Shown here in pieces: positions 22,973 through 32,973 of a DNA stretch of 64,000 bases; positions within the stretch are counted from its first letter, which is position 1; every line of letters begins with the position of its first letter. Source of the DNA: Microbacterium enclense. GTDB taxonomy: Bacteria; Actinomycetota; Actinomycetes; Actinomycetales; Microbacteriaceae. Below the pieces are notes generated by a model. That model had not been told where the DNA came from and ran no database searches. It saw only the letters and a program-made list of their open reading frames with translations. A program made the position numbers and the translations under genes. The stretch spans positions 310,001-374,000 of the forward strand of contig NZ_KQ758470.1 of NCBI RefSeq assembly GCF_001456955.1, given 5' to 3'.

Positions 22973-24106
22973 ATGACCGAACCGAACGGAACGTCCGCGC
23001 GCGCGGCCGGGCCTTTGGCGACCCGCACCAGCGGCACGGTCCGCGTCGTCGGTTCGGGGCTCCTCGGCGCGAGCATCGGCCACGCCCTGACCGCCCGCGG
23101 AGTCGACGTCGTGCTCGTCGACGCGTCGCCCGCCCAGCTGCGTCTGGCGATCGACTACGGGGCCGGCCGCGCCGAGCGCCCCGACGACCAGCCGTCGCTC
23201 ATCGTGGTCGCCACGCCTCCCGACGTGATCGCCGACGTCGTACAGCGCGAGCTGGAGGCGTTTCCGGATGCCGTCGTGACCGATGTGGCGAGCGTGAAGC
23301 TCGAGCCGCTGCGCACGCTGCGCGAGCGCGGCGTCGACCTGACGCACTACATCGGCTCGCACCCGATGGCCGGTCGTGAGCGCGGGGGTGCGATCTCGGC
23401 CCGCGCCGACATCTTCATCGGTCGCCCGTGGGTGGTGTGCCGGGATGCCGAGACCTCCGCGCACGACCTCTCGCTCGTTGAGGGACTCGCTCTCGACCTC
23501 GGCGCGACCCTGATCGAAATGACGCCCGAGGAGCACGACGAGTCCGTCGCGCTCATGTCGCACGTGCCGCAGCTGGTCGCGAGCCTGCTCGCCGGCCGGT
23601 TCGTCGAGGCACCCGACGGGTCGCTGCGGCTCGCGGGCCAGGGCGTGCGCGACACGACGCGCATCGCGGCATCCGCTCCCGAGCTGTGGGTGCAGATCCT
23701 CGGCGCGAATGCGGCACCCGTCGTCGCGGTGCTCGATCAGCTCGCCGCCGACCTGACCGACGTCGCCGAGGCGTTGCGCGACCCCGACGTGCCGGGCGCG
23801 CGCCGCGCGGTCGCCGACACCATCCGTCGCGGCAACGAGGGCGTGGAGCGCCTGCCCGGCAAGCACGGCCAGAACCGCCGTTTCGACACCTTCGTCGTCA
23901 TGGTCGACGACACCTCCGGCCAGCTGGGTCGCCTCTTCGGCGAGCTCGGCGACCTCGACGTCAACGTCGAAGACCTGCGCCTCGAGCACTCGCCCGGCGC
24001 CCCGTTCGGCCTCGCCGAGATCAGCGTCGTGCCCGACGCTTTCCGGCGTGCCGTCGACGGGCTCCAGCAGCGCGGATGGCGGATTGCGAGCACCACCCAT
24101 GACTGA
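22973..24106 (+). CDS. tyrA: Prephenate dehydrogenase
   Basis: 377-aa enzyme of tyrosine synthesis that oxidatively decarboxylates prephenate or arogenate with NAD(P). It has an N-terminal Rossmann motif ([15 protein letters not shown]), the catalytic region [10 protein letters not shown], and a C-terminal ACT-like regulatory domain from about residue 300 ([20 protein letters not shown]) that may sense tyrosine. ATG 22973 has a good AGGAGA site. A 55-nt gap separates it from rluB; cmk overlaps its end by 8 nt. Confidence 0.92.
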   Translation: MTEPNGTSARAAGPLATRTSGTVRVVGSGLLGASIGHALTARGVDVVLVDASPAQLRLAIDYGAGRAERPDDQPSLIVVATPPDVIADVVQRELEAFPDAVVTDVASVKLEPLRTLRERGVDLTHYIGSHPMAGRERGGAISARADIFIGRPWVVCRDAETSAHDLSLVEGLALDLGATLIEMTPEEHDESVALMSHVPQLVASLLAGRFVEAPDGSLRLAGQGVRDTTRIAASAPELWVQILGANAAPVVAVLDQLAADLTDVAEALRDPDVPGARRAVADTIRRGNEGVERLPGKHGQNRRFDTFVVMVDDTSGQLGRLFGELGDLDVNVEDLRLEHSPGAPFGLAEISVVPDAFRRAVDGLQQRGWRIASTTHD

Positions 24107-24824
24107 ACCCACTCCGTCGTCGACCACGGCGCCCGCGGACACCGCCGCGCCGATCGTCGTCGCGATCGACGGACCCGCCGGCAGCGGCAAGTCGAGCGTG
24201 TCGAAGGCCGCGGCCGTGCGGCTCGGCTACGGCTTCCTCGACACCGGTGCGGCCTACCGCGCGCTCGCCTGGCACGCCCTCGCGCACGGCGCCGACACCT
24301 CCGACGCCTCGGCCGTGCTCGATGTGTTCGGCGACTTCGACTACGCCATCTCGCTCGACACCGACGACCGCTGGGTGCGCGTCGGCGAGACCGACGTCAC
24401 GACCGCGATCCGCGAGCCGCGCGTGACCGACGCGGTGAGCGGCGTGGCCCGGGTCGCCCCGGTGCGCAAGGCCGTGAACGAGCTGTTCCGCCGGCTCGTG
24501 GCATCCTCGGGTCTCCCGGGGGTGGTGGTCGAAGGCCGCGACATCACCACCGTCGTCTACCCCGATGCGCCCGTGCGCATTCTGCTGACCGCGGCTCCCG
24601 AGGTGCGGGCCGCGCGACGCAGCAAAGAACTCACGAACCAGGATGCCGCCGCGGTCGCGGCTGCCCTGCACCGGCGCGACGCCGCCGATTCCACGGTCGT
24701 CGACTTCCTCACCGCCGCCCCCGGCGTCGAGGTCGTCGACTCGACCCACCTCGATTTCGAACAGACCGTCGACGCCGTGCTGAGCGTCGTCGAGACCACG
24801 ATGGGAGCCCGCGATGGGCGTTGA
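24099..24824 (+). CDS. cmk: (d)CMP kinase
   Basis: 241-aa cytidylate kinase that phosphorylates CMP and dCMP with ATP. The P-loop is [12 protein letters not shown] (about residues 26-37), followed by [13 protein letters not shown] for the acceptor, and [17 protein letters not shown] in the core. The N-terminal ~18 residues are a Thr/Pro/Ala tail. It overlaps tyrA and der, forming the common actinobacterial unit rluB-tyrA-cmk-der. Confidence 0.95.
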   Translation: MTEPTPSSTTAPADTAAPIVVAIDGPAGSGKSSVSKAAAVRLGYGFLDTGAAYRALAWHALAHGADTSDASAVLDVFGDFDYAISLDTDDRWVRVGETDVTTAIREPRVTDAVSGVARVAPVRKAVNELFRRLVASSGLPGVVVEGRDITTVVYPDAPVRILLTAAPEVRAARRSKELTNQDAAAVAAALHRRDAADSTVVDFLTAAPGVEVVDSTHLDFEQTVDAVLSVVETTMGARDGR

Positions 24825-26337
24825 AGACGAGTACGAAGGCGGGCCCGACCAGCTCGCCGAGAAGATGGAGAACCTCGACGAGGTGCTCGCCGAGCAGCGG
24901 GCCGAGGCCCTGCGTGCGGGCCTCGAGGACTTCGACCTCGACGAGGACGACGCGGCGCTGCTCGCCGGTCTCGCCTCGGGCGAGGGCGCGATCGAGTTCC
25001 TGCCGGCGCTGCCCGTGGTCGCGATCGTCGGGCGCCCGAACGTCGGCAAGTCGGCGCTGGTGAACCGCATCCTCGGCCGCCGCGAGGCCGTCGTCGAGGA
25101 CACCCCGGGTGTCACCCGCGACCGCGTCACGTACAAGGCCGAGTGGCTCGACCGCCGCTTCTCGCTGGTCGACACCGGCGGGTGGGAGCCCGACGCGAAG
25201 GGCATCGACCGCTCGGTCGCAGCCCAGGCCGAGGTCGCGATCGACCTCGCCGACGTTGTGCTTTTCGTGGTGGATGCCACGGTGGGCGCGACCTCGACCG
25301 ACGAGCACGTCGTGAAGCTGCTGCGTAAGAGCAGGAAGCCCGTCTTCCTGATCGCCAACAAGGTCGACGACGCGCGCCAGGAGCCCGAGGCCACGGCCCT
25401 GTGGAACCTCGGCCTCGGCGAACCGCACCCGGTGTCGGCGATCCACGGCCGCGGTGTCGCCGACCTGCTCGACGAACTGATGAAGGTGCTGCCCGAGGTC
25501 TCGGCAGTGGCGAAGTACGAGATCGGCGGGCCGCGTCGCGTCGCGATCCTCGGCCGGCCGAACGTCGGCAAGTCGTCGCTGCTGAACAAGGCCGCCGGTG
25601 AGGAGCGCGTCGTCGTCAACGAGCTCGCGGGCACCACCCGTGACCCCGTCGACGAGGTCGTCGAGCTCGGCGGCAAGCTCTGGACGCTGGTCGACACCGC
25701 CGGCATCCGTCGTCGCGTGCACCTGTCGCAGGGTGCCGACTTCTACGCGTCGCTGCGCACCTCGACGGCGCTGGAGAAGAGCGAGGTCGCGGTCGTCGTG
25801 CTCGACGTGTCGCAGCCGATCAGCGTGCAAGACCTGAACATCATCGACCTCGTGCTCGAGTCGGGTCGCGCGCTCGTGCTGGCGTTCAACAAGTGGGACC
25901 GCCTCAACGACGACGACATGGAGAACCAGGACCGTCGCCGCTACCTCGAGCGCGAGATCGAGCAAGACCTCGCGCACGTCGCCTGGGCGCCGCGCGTGAA
26001 CATCTCGGCCCGCACGGGCCGCCACCTCGACAAGCTCGTGCCCGCGCTCGAACAGGCGCTGGAGTCGTGGGACACCCGCATCCCGACCGGCAAGTTCAAC
26101 GCCTTCCTGTCGGAGCTCGTCGCCGAGCACCCGCACCCGCTGCGCGGCGGCAAGCAGCCCCGCATCCTGTTCGGCACGCAGGCGGCGACGCGTCCGCCGA
26201 CATTCGTGCTGTTCACGACCGGGTTCCTCGACCCGGGCTACCGCCGGTTCATCCAGCGACGCCTGCGCGAGATCTACGGCTTCGAGGGCTCGCCGATCGT
26301 GCTGAACATGCGCATCCGCGAGAAGCGCCAGCGCTGA
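24814..26337 (+). CDS. der: Ribosome-assembly GTPase Der (EngA)
   Basis: 507-aa GTPase with two consecutive G domains that helps mature the 50S subunit. G1 motifs are [14 protein letters not shown] and [14 protein letters not shown]; the G3 motifs are DTGGW and DTAGI; NKVD and NKWD are the G4 motifs; a KH-like domain occupies the last ~110 residues. The acidic N-terminal ~65 residues are an actinobacterial addition. It overlaps cmk by 11 nt and is followed by a terminator. Confidence 0.96.
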   Translation: MGVEDEYEGGPDQLAEKMENLDEVLAEQRAEALRAGLEDFDLDEDDAALLAGLASGEGAIEFLPALPVVAIVGRPNVGKSALVNRILGRREAVVEDTPGVTRDRVTYKAEWLDRRFSLVDTGGWEPDAKGIDRSVAAQAEVAIDLADVVLFVVDATVGATSTDEHVVKLLRKSRKPVFLIANKVDDARQEPEATALWNLGLGEPHPVSAIHGRGVADLLDELMKVLPEVSAVAKYEIGGPRRVAILGRPNVGKSSLLNKAAGEERVVVNELAGTTRDPVDEVVELGGKLWTLVDTAGIRRRVHLSQGADFYASLRTSTALEKSEVAVVVLDVSQPISVQDLNIIDLVLESGRALVLAFNKWDRLNDDDMENQDRRRYLEREIEQDLAHVAWAPRVNISARTGRHLDKLVPALEQALESWDTRIPTGKFNAFLSELVAEHPHPLRGGKQPRILFGTQAATRPPTFVLFTTGFLDPGYRRFIQRRLREIYGFEGSPIVLNMRIREKRQR

Positions 26338-26347
26338 TCGCGCGTCG

Positions 26348-26385
26348 CGAGCGCCCCGGTCCCCGCGTGGGAGCCGGGGCGTTCG
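26348..26385 (+). terminator. Terminator hairpin after der
   Basis: A 12-bp stem (26348-26359 with 26374-26385, one G-U pair) has a 14-nt loop that can fold a small inner stem. It closes the parA-to-der gene block. Confidence 0.7.
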
Positions 26386-26434
26386 CGCGTCGGGGACCGG
26401 TACCCGCGCTGCATCTATCGTTGGCCGGCGCGGA

Positions 26435-26617
26435 GGTCCCTGAGCCTGTCGAAGGGACCGGCGCCCTCCTCTGTGTCATCGGTTGAGGTCAGGTCCCTGA
26501 GCCTGTCGAAGGGACCGGTACCCGCACTTGATCTCTCATTGGCCGGAGCGGAGGTCCCTGAGCTCGTCGAAGGGACCGGTGTCGTCCGTCCCGGTGGCAT
26601 CGACGGGCTCACCTACC
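26435..26617 (+). repeat. Cluster of four hairpin repeats (R6-R9)
   Basis: Units lie at 26435-26459, 26492-26516, 26553-26577 (all GGTCCC/GGGACC stems, core TGAGCCTGTCGAA or the variant TGAGCTCGTCGAA) and, in the other orientation, 26593-26617 (imperfect GGTGGC/CCTACC stem). The short spacers are themselves similar (GTACCCGC, TTGGCCGG-GCGGA), so unit plus flank was duplicated. This fills most of the 445-nt gene-free interval 26338-26782. A reading frame across it exists but looks like translated repeats. Confidence 0.88.
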
Positions 26618-26782
26618 TGTGCGGCGGTGTCGTGGACGGCCCCTCCCTCGTCGACGAGAGAACACGTGTCGCGCGATGGGCGCCCCGCGGGCGTCCGCAA
26701 GCGCGGGCGTTCTGCCGCGTAGCCCCGGTACTCTTCCTCGACGGTGCCGTCGTGGCATCCGGAATCCGCAGGGGAGACACGC

Positions 26783-27217
26783 ATGACCCACATCGCACCG
26801 ACCCTCGACCAGCCGCACTACGGCGCTCCGCTCGGCGCGGCGGTGCGCCGAGGATTCGCGAAGTACGCCACGTTCCGCGGACGGGCGAGTCGCAGCGAGT
26901 ACTGGTGGTGGGTGCTGTTCGCGGCCGTCGTCGGCAGCGTGCTGAACGCGCTGCCGACCCTGACCGACGGGGTGCGTCTCGAGACCGACGGATCGCTGAC
27001 GGTGACGGGTCCGCTCGGGATCATCCTCACGTTCGTCTGGGCGATCTGGGCGGTGGCGACGGTCATCCCGACGCTGGCGGTGCTCGTACGGCGGCTGCAC
27101 GACACCGGCCGGAGCGGCTGGTGGGTGCTCATCGGGGCCGTGCCGCTCGTCGGCATCCTGATGCTCGTCGTCTTCACGGTGCTCGGGCCTCGACCGGAGG
27201 GCGCGCGCTTCGACTGA
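26783..27217 (+). CDS. DUF805 membrane protein, copy 1
   Basis: 144-aa inner-membrane protein of the DUF805 (YhaH-like) family, function unknown. Family signatures are YATFRGRASRSEYWWW and VRRLHDTGRSGWW, with about four hydrophobic segments between and after them. ATG 26783 follows an AGGGGAG ribosome binding site, and the longer frame upstream is not needed. A close paralogue follows 106 nt later. Confidence 0.85.
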   Translation: MTHIAPTLDQPHYGAPLGAAVRRGFAKYATFRGRASRSEYWWWVLFAAVVGSVLNALPTLTDGVRLETDGSLTVTGPLGIILTFVWAIWAVATVIPTLAVLVRRLHDTGRSGWWVLIGAVPLVGILMLVVFTVLGPRPEGARFD

Positions 27218-27323
27218 GGGAGTTCGTTGCGCGAAGCGGCCGAATGATGCCGATATCGTTCACCGTGAGCCCGTCGGGGCTCGCACTCGCCGCGTCGTCG
27301 CGGCCCGATGTCTGGGGGAACCG

Positions 27324-27767
27324 ATGACCGATCTGCGCACTGAACCGCCTCTCGACCGGCCGTACTACGGGGCCCCGTTGTCGGCGGCCGTGCGCCGGTT
27401 CTTCCGCAAGTACGCGACCTTCAGCGGACGGGCCAGTCGCAGCGAGTACTGGTGGTGGTTTTTGGCGTCGGTCGTCATCACGGGTGTGCTGCAGCTGCCG
27501 GCCGTCGCGACGGGCGCGATCGAGATGCAGTCGAACGGCACGTACACGGTCGTCGGCGGCCCGGGTCTGATCTTCGCCGTGCTGTACGTCGTCTGGGGTC
27601 TGGGCACGATCATCCCCTCTCTGGCGCTGCTGGTGCGCCGGCTGCACGACACCGATCACAGCGGGTTCTGGGTGTTCATCGCGCTGGTGCCGCTGATCGG
27701 CGCGATCGTGCTGTTCGTGTTCACGGTGCTCGGTCCACGGCCGGGCGGGGAGCGGTTCGACCGGTAG
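27324..27767 (+). CDS. DUF805 membrane protein, copy 2
   Basis: 147-aa paralogue of the preceding gene with the same signatures (YATFSGRASRSEYWWW, VRRLHDTDHSGFW) and membrane topology. The two diverge mainly in the middle loop, as expected for an old tandem duplication. A GGGGGAA sequence before ATG 27324 can serve as ribosome binding site. Confidence 0.85.
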   Translation: MTDLRTEPPLDRPYYGAPLSAAVRRFFRKYATFSGRASRSEYWWWFLASVVITGVLQLPAVATGAIEMQSNGTYTVVGGPGLIFAVLYVVWGLGTIIPSLALLVRRLHDTDHSGFWVFIALVPLIGAIVLFVFTVLGPRPGGERFDR

Positions 27768-27899
27768 GGCGCTCTGCCTCGCGTGCGCCGCCCGCGGCGC
27801 GGTGCCTTCGGTCGGGCGACGACGAAGCTGCGCGCGACCCGCGGCGCCATGTGACGTTCGGCGGTCCTCGCGCAGCCGGGGTGTGGGAGGCTGAGGGGG

Positions 27900-28802
27900 A
27901 TGACCATCGAGCCTCCCGCCCCGGGCGAACCGCGGCGTCCGCACGGGCCCCGCGACCCCGGCGACGCGTGGGTCGTCGCGCCCACCGGTGAGAAGTACTG
28001 GGGTCGCTTCGGCGCCGCCGGCCTTCTCGCCGTGGATGCCGAGCGGGGCGTGCTGCTGCAGCACCGCGTGGCGTGGAGTCACTTCGGCAACACGTGGGCG
28101 CTGCCCGGCGGGGCGCGACACGAGGGCGAGTCGGCCCGGGATGGCGCGTTGCGCGAATCGGGCGAAGAGGCGGGTGTGCCGGCGGATGCCGTGCAGGCGC
28201 GCTTCGAGAGCGTGCTGGATCTGGGCATCTGGTCGTACTCGACCCTCGTCGCCGACGTGACGGTGCCGTTCGAGCCGGTGATCAGCGATCCCGAGAGCGT
28301 CGCACTGGAATGGGTGCCCGTCGACCAGGTCGAGACGCTCCCGCTGCATCCGGGTTTCGCGTCGGCGTGGCCGGCGTTGCGCGCGGCCTTGGACGCCCGG
28401 CCGGCGATCCTCGTCGACGTCGCCAACGTCATGGGGTCGGTGCCCGACGGGTGGTGGAAGGACCGCGCCGGTGCCGCCGGACGACTGCTGACGCGCCTGT
28501 CGAGCCTGGCGCACGGGGGAGTGGATGCCGCGGAGCTCGGGCTGACGGCGACCCGGTGGTTCCCCTTCGTGGGTGCCGTGCTCGAGGGCGAGGCCCGCGC
28601 GGCGGACGTCTCCCACGACCTGGTCGCGGTGTGGCGGGCGTCGGGTTTGGGGGATGACGAGATCGTGCGGGTGGCGCAGAAGCTGGTGGGTTCGTGGAAC
28701 CCGGTGATCGTCGTCACGAGCGACCGGGAACTCGCCGCGCGTGTCGAGGCGCTGGGCGTGTCGGTGCGCGGGGCGCGGTGGCTGCGGGAGCAGCTGGACT
28801 GA
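27900..28802 (+). CDS. NUDIX hydrolase fused to a NYN/PIN-like domain
   Basis: 300-aa two-domain protein. The NUDIX box (residues 71-93) fits G-x5-E-x7-RE-x2-EE-x-G-U with Glu77, Arg85, Glu86, Glu89 and Glu90, so it should hydrolyse a nucleoside diphosphate-X compound. Residues ~168-300 look like a NYN/PIN-type ribonuclease domain: VDVANVMG supplies Asp173 and Asn176, and VVTSDRELAARV supplies Asp275. The NUDIX call is secure. The second domain is my motif-level reading, and the joint substrate is unknown. It stands alone between repeats. Confidence 0.78.
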   Translation: MTIEPPAPGEPRRPHGPRDPGDAWVVAPTGEKYWGRFGAAGLLAVDAERGVLLQHRVAWSHFGNTWALPGGARHEGESARDGALRESGEEAGVPADAVQARFESVLDLGIWSYSTLVADVTVPFEPVISDPESVALEWVPVDQVETLPLHPGFASAWPALRAALDARPAILVDVANVMGSVPDGWWKDRAGAAGRLLTRLSSLAHGGVDAAELGLTATRWFPFVGAVLEGEARAADVSHDLVAVWRASGLGDDEIVRVAQKLVGSWNPVIVVTSDRELAARVEALGVSVRGARWLREQLD

Positions 28803-28852
28803 CGCGAACCGCGCACGTGGGCGTGGCGGCGGCTCCGGGAGCCGCGTGTTCC

Positions 28853-28972
28853 GGTCCCTTCGACGGGCTCAGGGACCTGACGGGGCGGTGACGTCTCTCG
28901 TGTTGTGGGTTCGGTCCCTTCGACGGGCTCAGGGACCTGGGGGGCGAGGAGGCTGAGCATGTCGAAGCCTCC
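28853..28972 (+). repeat. Cluster of three hairpin repeats (R10-R12)
   Basis: 28853-28877 and 28913-28937 have GGTCCC/GGGACC stems around TTCGACGGGCTCA. 28948-28972, inverted, has a different but fully paired GGAGGC/GCCTCC stem around TGAGCATGTCGAA. They occupy the 186-nt gap between two convergent genes. Confidence 0.88.
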
Positions 28973-28988
28973 GGAAGCAGCGTCCCCG

Positions 28989-29372
28989 CTACTCGAGCTC
29001 GCGTCCGCGCAGCTTCTCGATCTCACGCCGATCACGCTTGGTGGGGCGCCCGGCGCCGCGGTCACGCACGGGCACGAACGGCATGCTCTCCTTCGACGGC
29101 GGCGGGGGAGTGCGGTCATCGACCGATTCGGCGACGAGCGCGGCGCCGACCCGCTTCGCGATGGTCTTCTTCACGACGAGGATGCGATCGAAGCCCTGGA
29201 TGCGCACACGCAGCTCATCACCGGGCCGCACGGGTTGCGCGGCCTTCGCCCGTTCGCCGTTGACGCGCACATGGCCCGCACGGCACGCGGTCGTCGCCGC
29301 CGAGCGCGTCTTGTAGACGCGCACCGCCCACAGCCACGCGTCGACGCGCGCGGTGGTCGTGGCATCCGTCAT
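28989..29372 (-). CDS. S4-domain RNA-binding protein (Hsp15-like)
   Basis: 127-aa protein whose S4 domain (about 8-70) reads RVDAWLWAVRVYKTRSAATTA then GHVRVNGERAK, as in heat-shock protein Hsp15, which binds stalled 50S subunits carrying nascent chains. The C-terminal ~40 residues are basic (GRPTKRDRREIEKLRGR). Start ATG at 29372 has an AAGGACC ribosome binding site; the longer frame upstream lacks family similarity. It is convergent with the NUDIX gene. Confidence 0.85.
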   Translation of the reverse strand: MTDATTTARVDAWLWAVRVYKTRSAATTACRAGHVRVNGERAKAAQPVRPGDELRVRIQGFDRILVVKKTIAKRVGAALVAESVDDRTPPPPSKESMPFVPVRDRGAGRPTKRDRREIEKLRGRELE

Positions 29373-29470
29373 CTCAGGTCCTTCGGGGGCGAACCTCCAT
29401 CGTAGAGCGGGCGCCGCGAGGGAGCCGGAGCGGGTTCTCGCGTCGGCTGCGGCCGGGTGAGGGGGAGCGG

Positions 29471-30049
29471 TCACTCACGCAGCGTGAGGGCGACGAGCGC
29501 GCGGTCGGGTTTCGGGCGGGCGACGACGTCGAACCCCGCGTCTTCGAACACCGACACGGTGCCGCGGAACAGCTGATTCGCCGAGCGGTTCGACACGGTG
29601 GGGTCGAGGGGATACGCCTCGACCACGCGCGCACCGCCGTCACGGGCCGCAGAGACGGCGGCATCCAGAAGCTGCGTCATCAGGCCCTGACCGCGGTGCT
29701 GATCACGCACGACGAAGCACGACACGGCCCAGACATCCTCGGCGTCGAGCGGTTCGGCCGTAGCGGTGGTGACGTCGCGCGTGCGGCCCAGACGGGGCTG
29801 CGCGGTGCGGGGGCCGACGCGCACCCACCCGGCGGGTTCGCCGTCGACGTAGGCGATCAGACCCGGGGGACGGATGCCGTCGAACTCGGCGCGGAAGCGC
29901 TCCTCGAGCTGATCTCGGCTGTTCTTCTCGAACTCGGCGTTGGTCAGCAGCCACCACTGGCACTGGCACGCGGGGCCGTCGCCGCTGTCGAGTGCCGTCT
30001 CGGCGTCGTCGAATCGGTCGCCGGTCGCGGGCAGGATCTCGATCGTCAT
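29471..30049 (-). CDS. GNAT-family N-acetyltransferase
   Basis: 192-aa acetyl-CoA-dependent acyltransferase. Motif A is VRDQHRGQGLMTQLLDAAV and binds the CoA pyrophosphate; the C-terminal strand is VFEDAGFDVVAR. The acceptor is unknown. ATG 30049 is chosen because TACGGT lies 6 nt upstream (complement of 30056-30061), a leaderless layout; the longer frame would begin in the tRNA upstream region. The N-terminal CQCQWW segment resembles a subgroup of GNATs found in actinobacteria. Confidence 0.85.
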   Translation of the reverse strand: MTIEILPATGDRFDDAETALDSGDGPACQCQWWLLTNAEFEKNSRDQLEERFRAEFDGIRPPGLIAYVDGEPAGWVRVGPRTAQPRLGRTRDVTTATAEPLDAEDVWAVSCFVVRDQHRGQGLMTQLLDAAVSAARDGGARVVEAYPLDPTVSNRSANQLFRGTVSVFEDAGFDVVARPKPDRALVALTLRE

Positions 30050-30246
30050 GTCGCGACCGTAGCGACGGGGTCCGACATCGATCAACGCGTTGCGCGCAGC
30101 CGGTCCGGCGCGGAACCCGCCGGTCGAGCACGACCGATCGCGCACGCGCCCGCCCGTGACGCCGGTGTCGCCGCGATGTGCACGCCCTCGCCGACCGCCG
30201 CACACGCCCGGGGTGCCGCTGGTTCGCGAGACGCCCGCGGAGCGGC

Positions 30247-30252
30247 TAAGAT
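30247..30252 (+). promoter_or_regulatory. -10 hexamer (TAAGAT) for tRNA-Pro
   Basis: TAAGAT lies 25 nt before the mature tRNA 5' end, leaving a short leader to be removed by RNase P. The rest of 30050-30277 shows no gene. Confidence 0.45.
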
Positions 30253-30277
30253 AGACGAGTTGCCCGCTCGCGGGTAA

Positions 30278-30351
<74 letters not shown>

Positions 30352-30356
30352 CAGAG

Positions 30357-30386
30357 AGGGCCGGAATCCTGCGGGATTCCGGCCCT
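30357..30386 (+). terminator. Terminator hairpin after tRNA-Pro
   Basis: A perfect 13-bp stem (30357-30369 with 30374-30386) closes a TGCG tetraloop, 5 nt after the tRNA. Confidence 0.8.
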
Positions 30387-30609
30387 GAGTCGTTTGCGGG
30401 CAGGACGACGAGCACGAGGTTCTCGACCGGACGGGCGTTCAGGGCGGGCTCCTGGTTCTGCTCAGCTTCTTCCATGCCGGGGCCTCGTCGCGGGCGTGCC
30501 GGTTGTCGAAACGGCCGCGCCGTCGGGGAACGGTGCGCTGCCTCGAGGACTCCATCAGCGGCGTGAGAGAAGCCGTCGCGCGATGGCGCGTTGCGGCAGA
30601 CTGGGGGGC

Positions 30610-31683
30610 GTGCCGAGGCCTGAGAGTGTGCTGCAGAACCATATCGGTGACGTCGAGTTCCCCGTGCGGCGGCGGCGGCGCTACGCCGCGGCTCTCGACG
30701 CCGCTCGACGGGAGGATCAGAAGGCCCTCGGCCGACGGGCTCTCGGGCTGACACTCTTCGCGGGCCCCCTCGGACTCATCGCCTTCCTCGTGGCGCTGAC
30801 CGTGTATCCGCAGGGCACGGAGTTCTCCAACCCGTTCGTCGTCTTCGTCGGCGGACTCATGGTGGGGCTGCTCGTCGGCGTCGTCTTCTTCGCCATCCGC
30901 GACGCGGGCGCGCCGCTGAGGGCGCAACGCCAGTACATCGCGCTGAGCGGGCGGCAACCGCTCACGCTGCGCCAGCAGCAGATCCTCGCCCTCGACGCCT
31001 CCAGCGACCTCTCTTTCCGGGGCTGGAACTCCTCCCTCGCGTTCGCGCCCACGTACATCGAACTCCCTGAGGAGGTGCGACAGCGTCACCTCGACGGGCA
31101 GAAGGGCGGGCCCTGGGTGGCCTTGCCCGTCCTGCCCGTGTCCGCTTATCGCGCGGCGCTGGATGAGCAGTTCAAGATCGCCTCCCGTACCGACGCCGAA
31201 GTGCTCGCAGCCGACGCGCGCGCCGTGGGGCTCTGGTCTCAGCGCTTTGCAGCTGTCGCGTCCAGCCCCGACGGCGAGGCGATGATGTCGCGCGTGGCGG
31301 CGCTCACGGGAGTCGACGTGTTCGACCTCATCGAACTGACCCACCCGACCGACGACGCTCCCGCCACACTCCTCCTCGCCGGTGACACCGAACGCGCGAT
31401 CGGCGCTCTGAGATACGCCTACGCCAGCGGCTACCTCACCGCCGAGCACACGTGGCAGCTGCTCGAACCCCTCGCCGACCGCGTCTTCGCGACGTACACC
31501 GGGTGGGATGCGTACTGGCGCGACGTGCTCATCGCGACCGCCTTCCGGACTGATTCGCTCGACGCCGTTCAGCAACAACGCGACAACCTCCGTCACCTCG
31601 CCGCCTCCGACTGGCCCGCCGGTTCCCTCCCCTTCCCGCGCGTCGATTCACCGCGCCGGGCGGTGCCGCGCGACACCGCGTAG
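30610..31683 (+). CDS. DUF1266-like membrane-anchored protein
   Basis: 357-aa protein. Two hydrophobic segments (LTLFAGPLGLIAFLVALTV and FVVFVGGLMVGLLVGVVFF) lie near residues 45-95, followed by a ~260-residue soluble part. The C-terminal segment with YASGYLTAEHTWQLL and GWDAYWRDVLIATAF looks like DUF1266. Function unknown. I chose GTG 30610 because CAGACT lies 7 nt upstream and the sequence before it is non-conserved; 30387-30609 then holds no gene that I can support. Confidence 0.65.
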   Translation: MPRPESVLQNHIGDVEFPVRRRRRYAAALDAARREDQKALGRRALGLTLFAGPLGLIAFLVALTVYPQGTEFSNPFVVFVGGLMVGLLVGVVFFAIRDAGAPLRAQRQYIALSGRQPLTLRQQQILALDASSDLSFRGWNSSLAFAPTYIELPEEVRQRHLDGQKGGPWVALPVLPVSAYRAALDEQFKIASRTDAEVLAADARAVGLWSQRFAAVASSPDGEAMMSRVAALTGVDVFDLIELTHPTDDAPATLLLAGDTERAIGALRYAYASGYLTAEHTWQLLEPLADRVFATYTGWDAYWRDVLIATAFRTDSLDAVQQQRDNLRHLAASDWPAGSLPFPRVDSPRRAVPRDTA

Positions 31684-31733
31684 CCGCCCCGGTCGTCAGC
31701 GCTTCGGCGCGCATGGGGTCGCCGAGGCGTGAA

Positions 31734-32897
31734 TCAGCAGGTCGTCCGCGCCCGCTCGCGCATCGTCAGCAGTGACGCCTGCGGCGCCCGGCGACCGGTC
31801 AACAGGAACCGTAGGCCGGGCGTGAGGTTGACCAGCTCGTACGCCAGAGCGGAGAGAGCGAAGGCCGCGACCACCGTCACGGCCCACCCGGCGAGGCCGA
31901 ACACGCCGAGGGTGAAGAGGCCGACGGCCAGCGCCAGGATGATCGGCTGGTGCACGATGTAGACGACGAGCGACGCGTCGACGAGCCAGCGGATGACGCG
32001 GCGGGGCCGGTCGAGCAGACGACTCGCGATGCCCACGGCGACGACCGCGGCGGTCAGACCGACGGTGGTGCTCGCCACCGAGCGGACGACGGCGCCGATC
32101 GCGGAATCGGGTGCCGACACGACGAGGAGCGAGGCGGTGATCGCGACGAGGGCGAAGGCGACGGTCGCCACGCGGGCGGTGATCAGGGCGAGAAGGGCTC
32201 GGCGGCATCCGAGGAGCACTCCCACGGCGAACGCCGGGGCGAATGACAGGAGGTCTCTCGAGACCAGACCGTTCAGCACCTCTTCGAGTTGCAGAACCCT
32301 CCACACGGCACGTCCGAACAGAACGCACGCCGCTGCGCTCAGCAGCACGACGGCGGTCGTGAGGGCGGGGCGGCGGCGTACGGCATCCACGATGAAATCA
32401 CCGCAACGGCCGAGAACCGGGCGCAGCGGGCTCGCCACGGCCATCGCCAGGACGGCGCAGTACAGGAGCAGATCGAGCAGGAACCACAGGTGCAGAACCC
32501 ACCAGTCGCTCGGCGCGGCAGCCAGGCGCCCGACGAACCACCAGGTCTGCGGCCACGTGCCGTAGCGGAAGAGGCCGACGAGGATCCATTGAAGGGGCAC
32601 GGTGAGGATCATCCCGGCGATGAGCGGCATGCCGAGGCGGGCGAGTCGTCCGCGGAACCAGGGACCGGGTCCGCGTCGGCGGATGACGAGCCCGGCGAAG
32701 AAACCCGCGACGAGGAAGAACGCCGGCATGCGCCACGCATGGAGGAAATCGGCCATCGCGGCGAGCGCTGGGGCGTCGACCGGCGACGAGACGAGCCATC
32801 CGCCGCCGGAGAACGCGAGCGCGGCGTGGAAGGGGATGCCGAGAAGCATCAGTCCCGCACGGAGGCCGTCGAGGTGATCGATGCGGCCGGGGGTCAT
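31734..32897 (-). CDS. Acyltransferase-3 family membrane protein
   Basis: 387-aa protein with about ten membrane spans. The N-terminus HLDGLRAGLMLLGIPFHAAL has the Arg and His of the acyltransferase-3 family, which O-acylates surface sugars or other exported molecules. The closest type is the OpgC/GtrOAc-like group. No glycan gene cluster surrounds it, so the acceptor is unknown. ATG 32897 lies 7 nt from a TACGCT -10 on the same strand. It is convergent with the DUF1266 gene. Confidence 0.8.
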   Translation of the reverse strand: MTPGRIDHLDGLRAGLMLLGIPFHAALAFSGGGWLVSSPVDAPALAAMADFLHAWRMPAFFLVAGFFAGLVIRRRGPGPWFRGRLARLGMPLIAGMILTVPLQWILVGLFRYGTWPQTWWFVGRLAAAPSDWWVLHLWFLLDLLLYCAVLAMAVASPLRPVLGRCGDFIVDAVRRRPALTTAVVLLSAAACVLFGRAVWRVLQLEEVLNGLVSRDLLSFAPAFAVGVLLGCRRALLALITARVATVAFALVAITASLLVVSAPDSAIGAVVRSVASTTVGLTAAVVAVGIASRLLDRPRRVIRWLVDASLVVYIVHQPIILALAVGLFTLGVFGLAGWAVTVVAAFALSALAYELVNLTPGLRFLLTGRRAPQASLLTMRERARTTC

Positions 32898-32973
32898 GTC
32901 ATCGAGCGTATCCGCGCGGTCTGCCGCGCCCTCGGGCGCCGCTCCTCGCGGGGGCGTGAGGTGGATGACACGC

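Noticed and set aside
26435..26617. A CRISPR-like array
   Set aside because: Units are in both orientations, spacers are short and similar to one another, and there are no cas genes.
26473..27327. A 284-codon plus-strand frame across the der-DUF805 region
   Set aside because: Its first part is translated hairpin repeat and the rest lies out of frame over the DUF805 gene, which has a ribosome binding site and family motifs.
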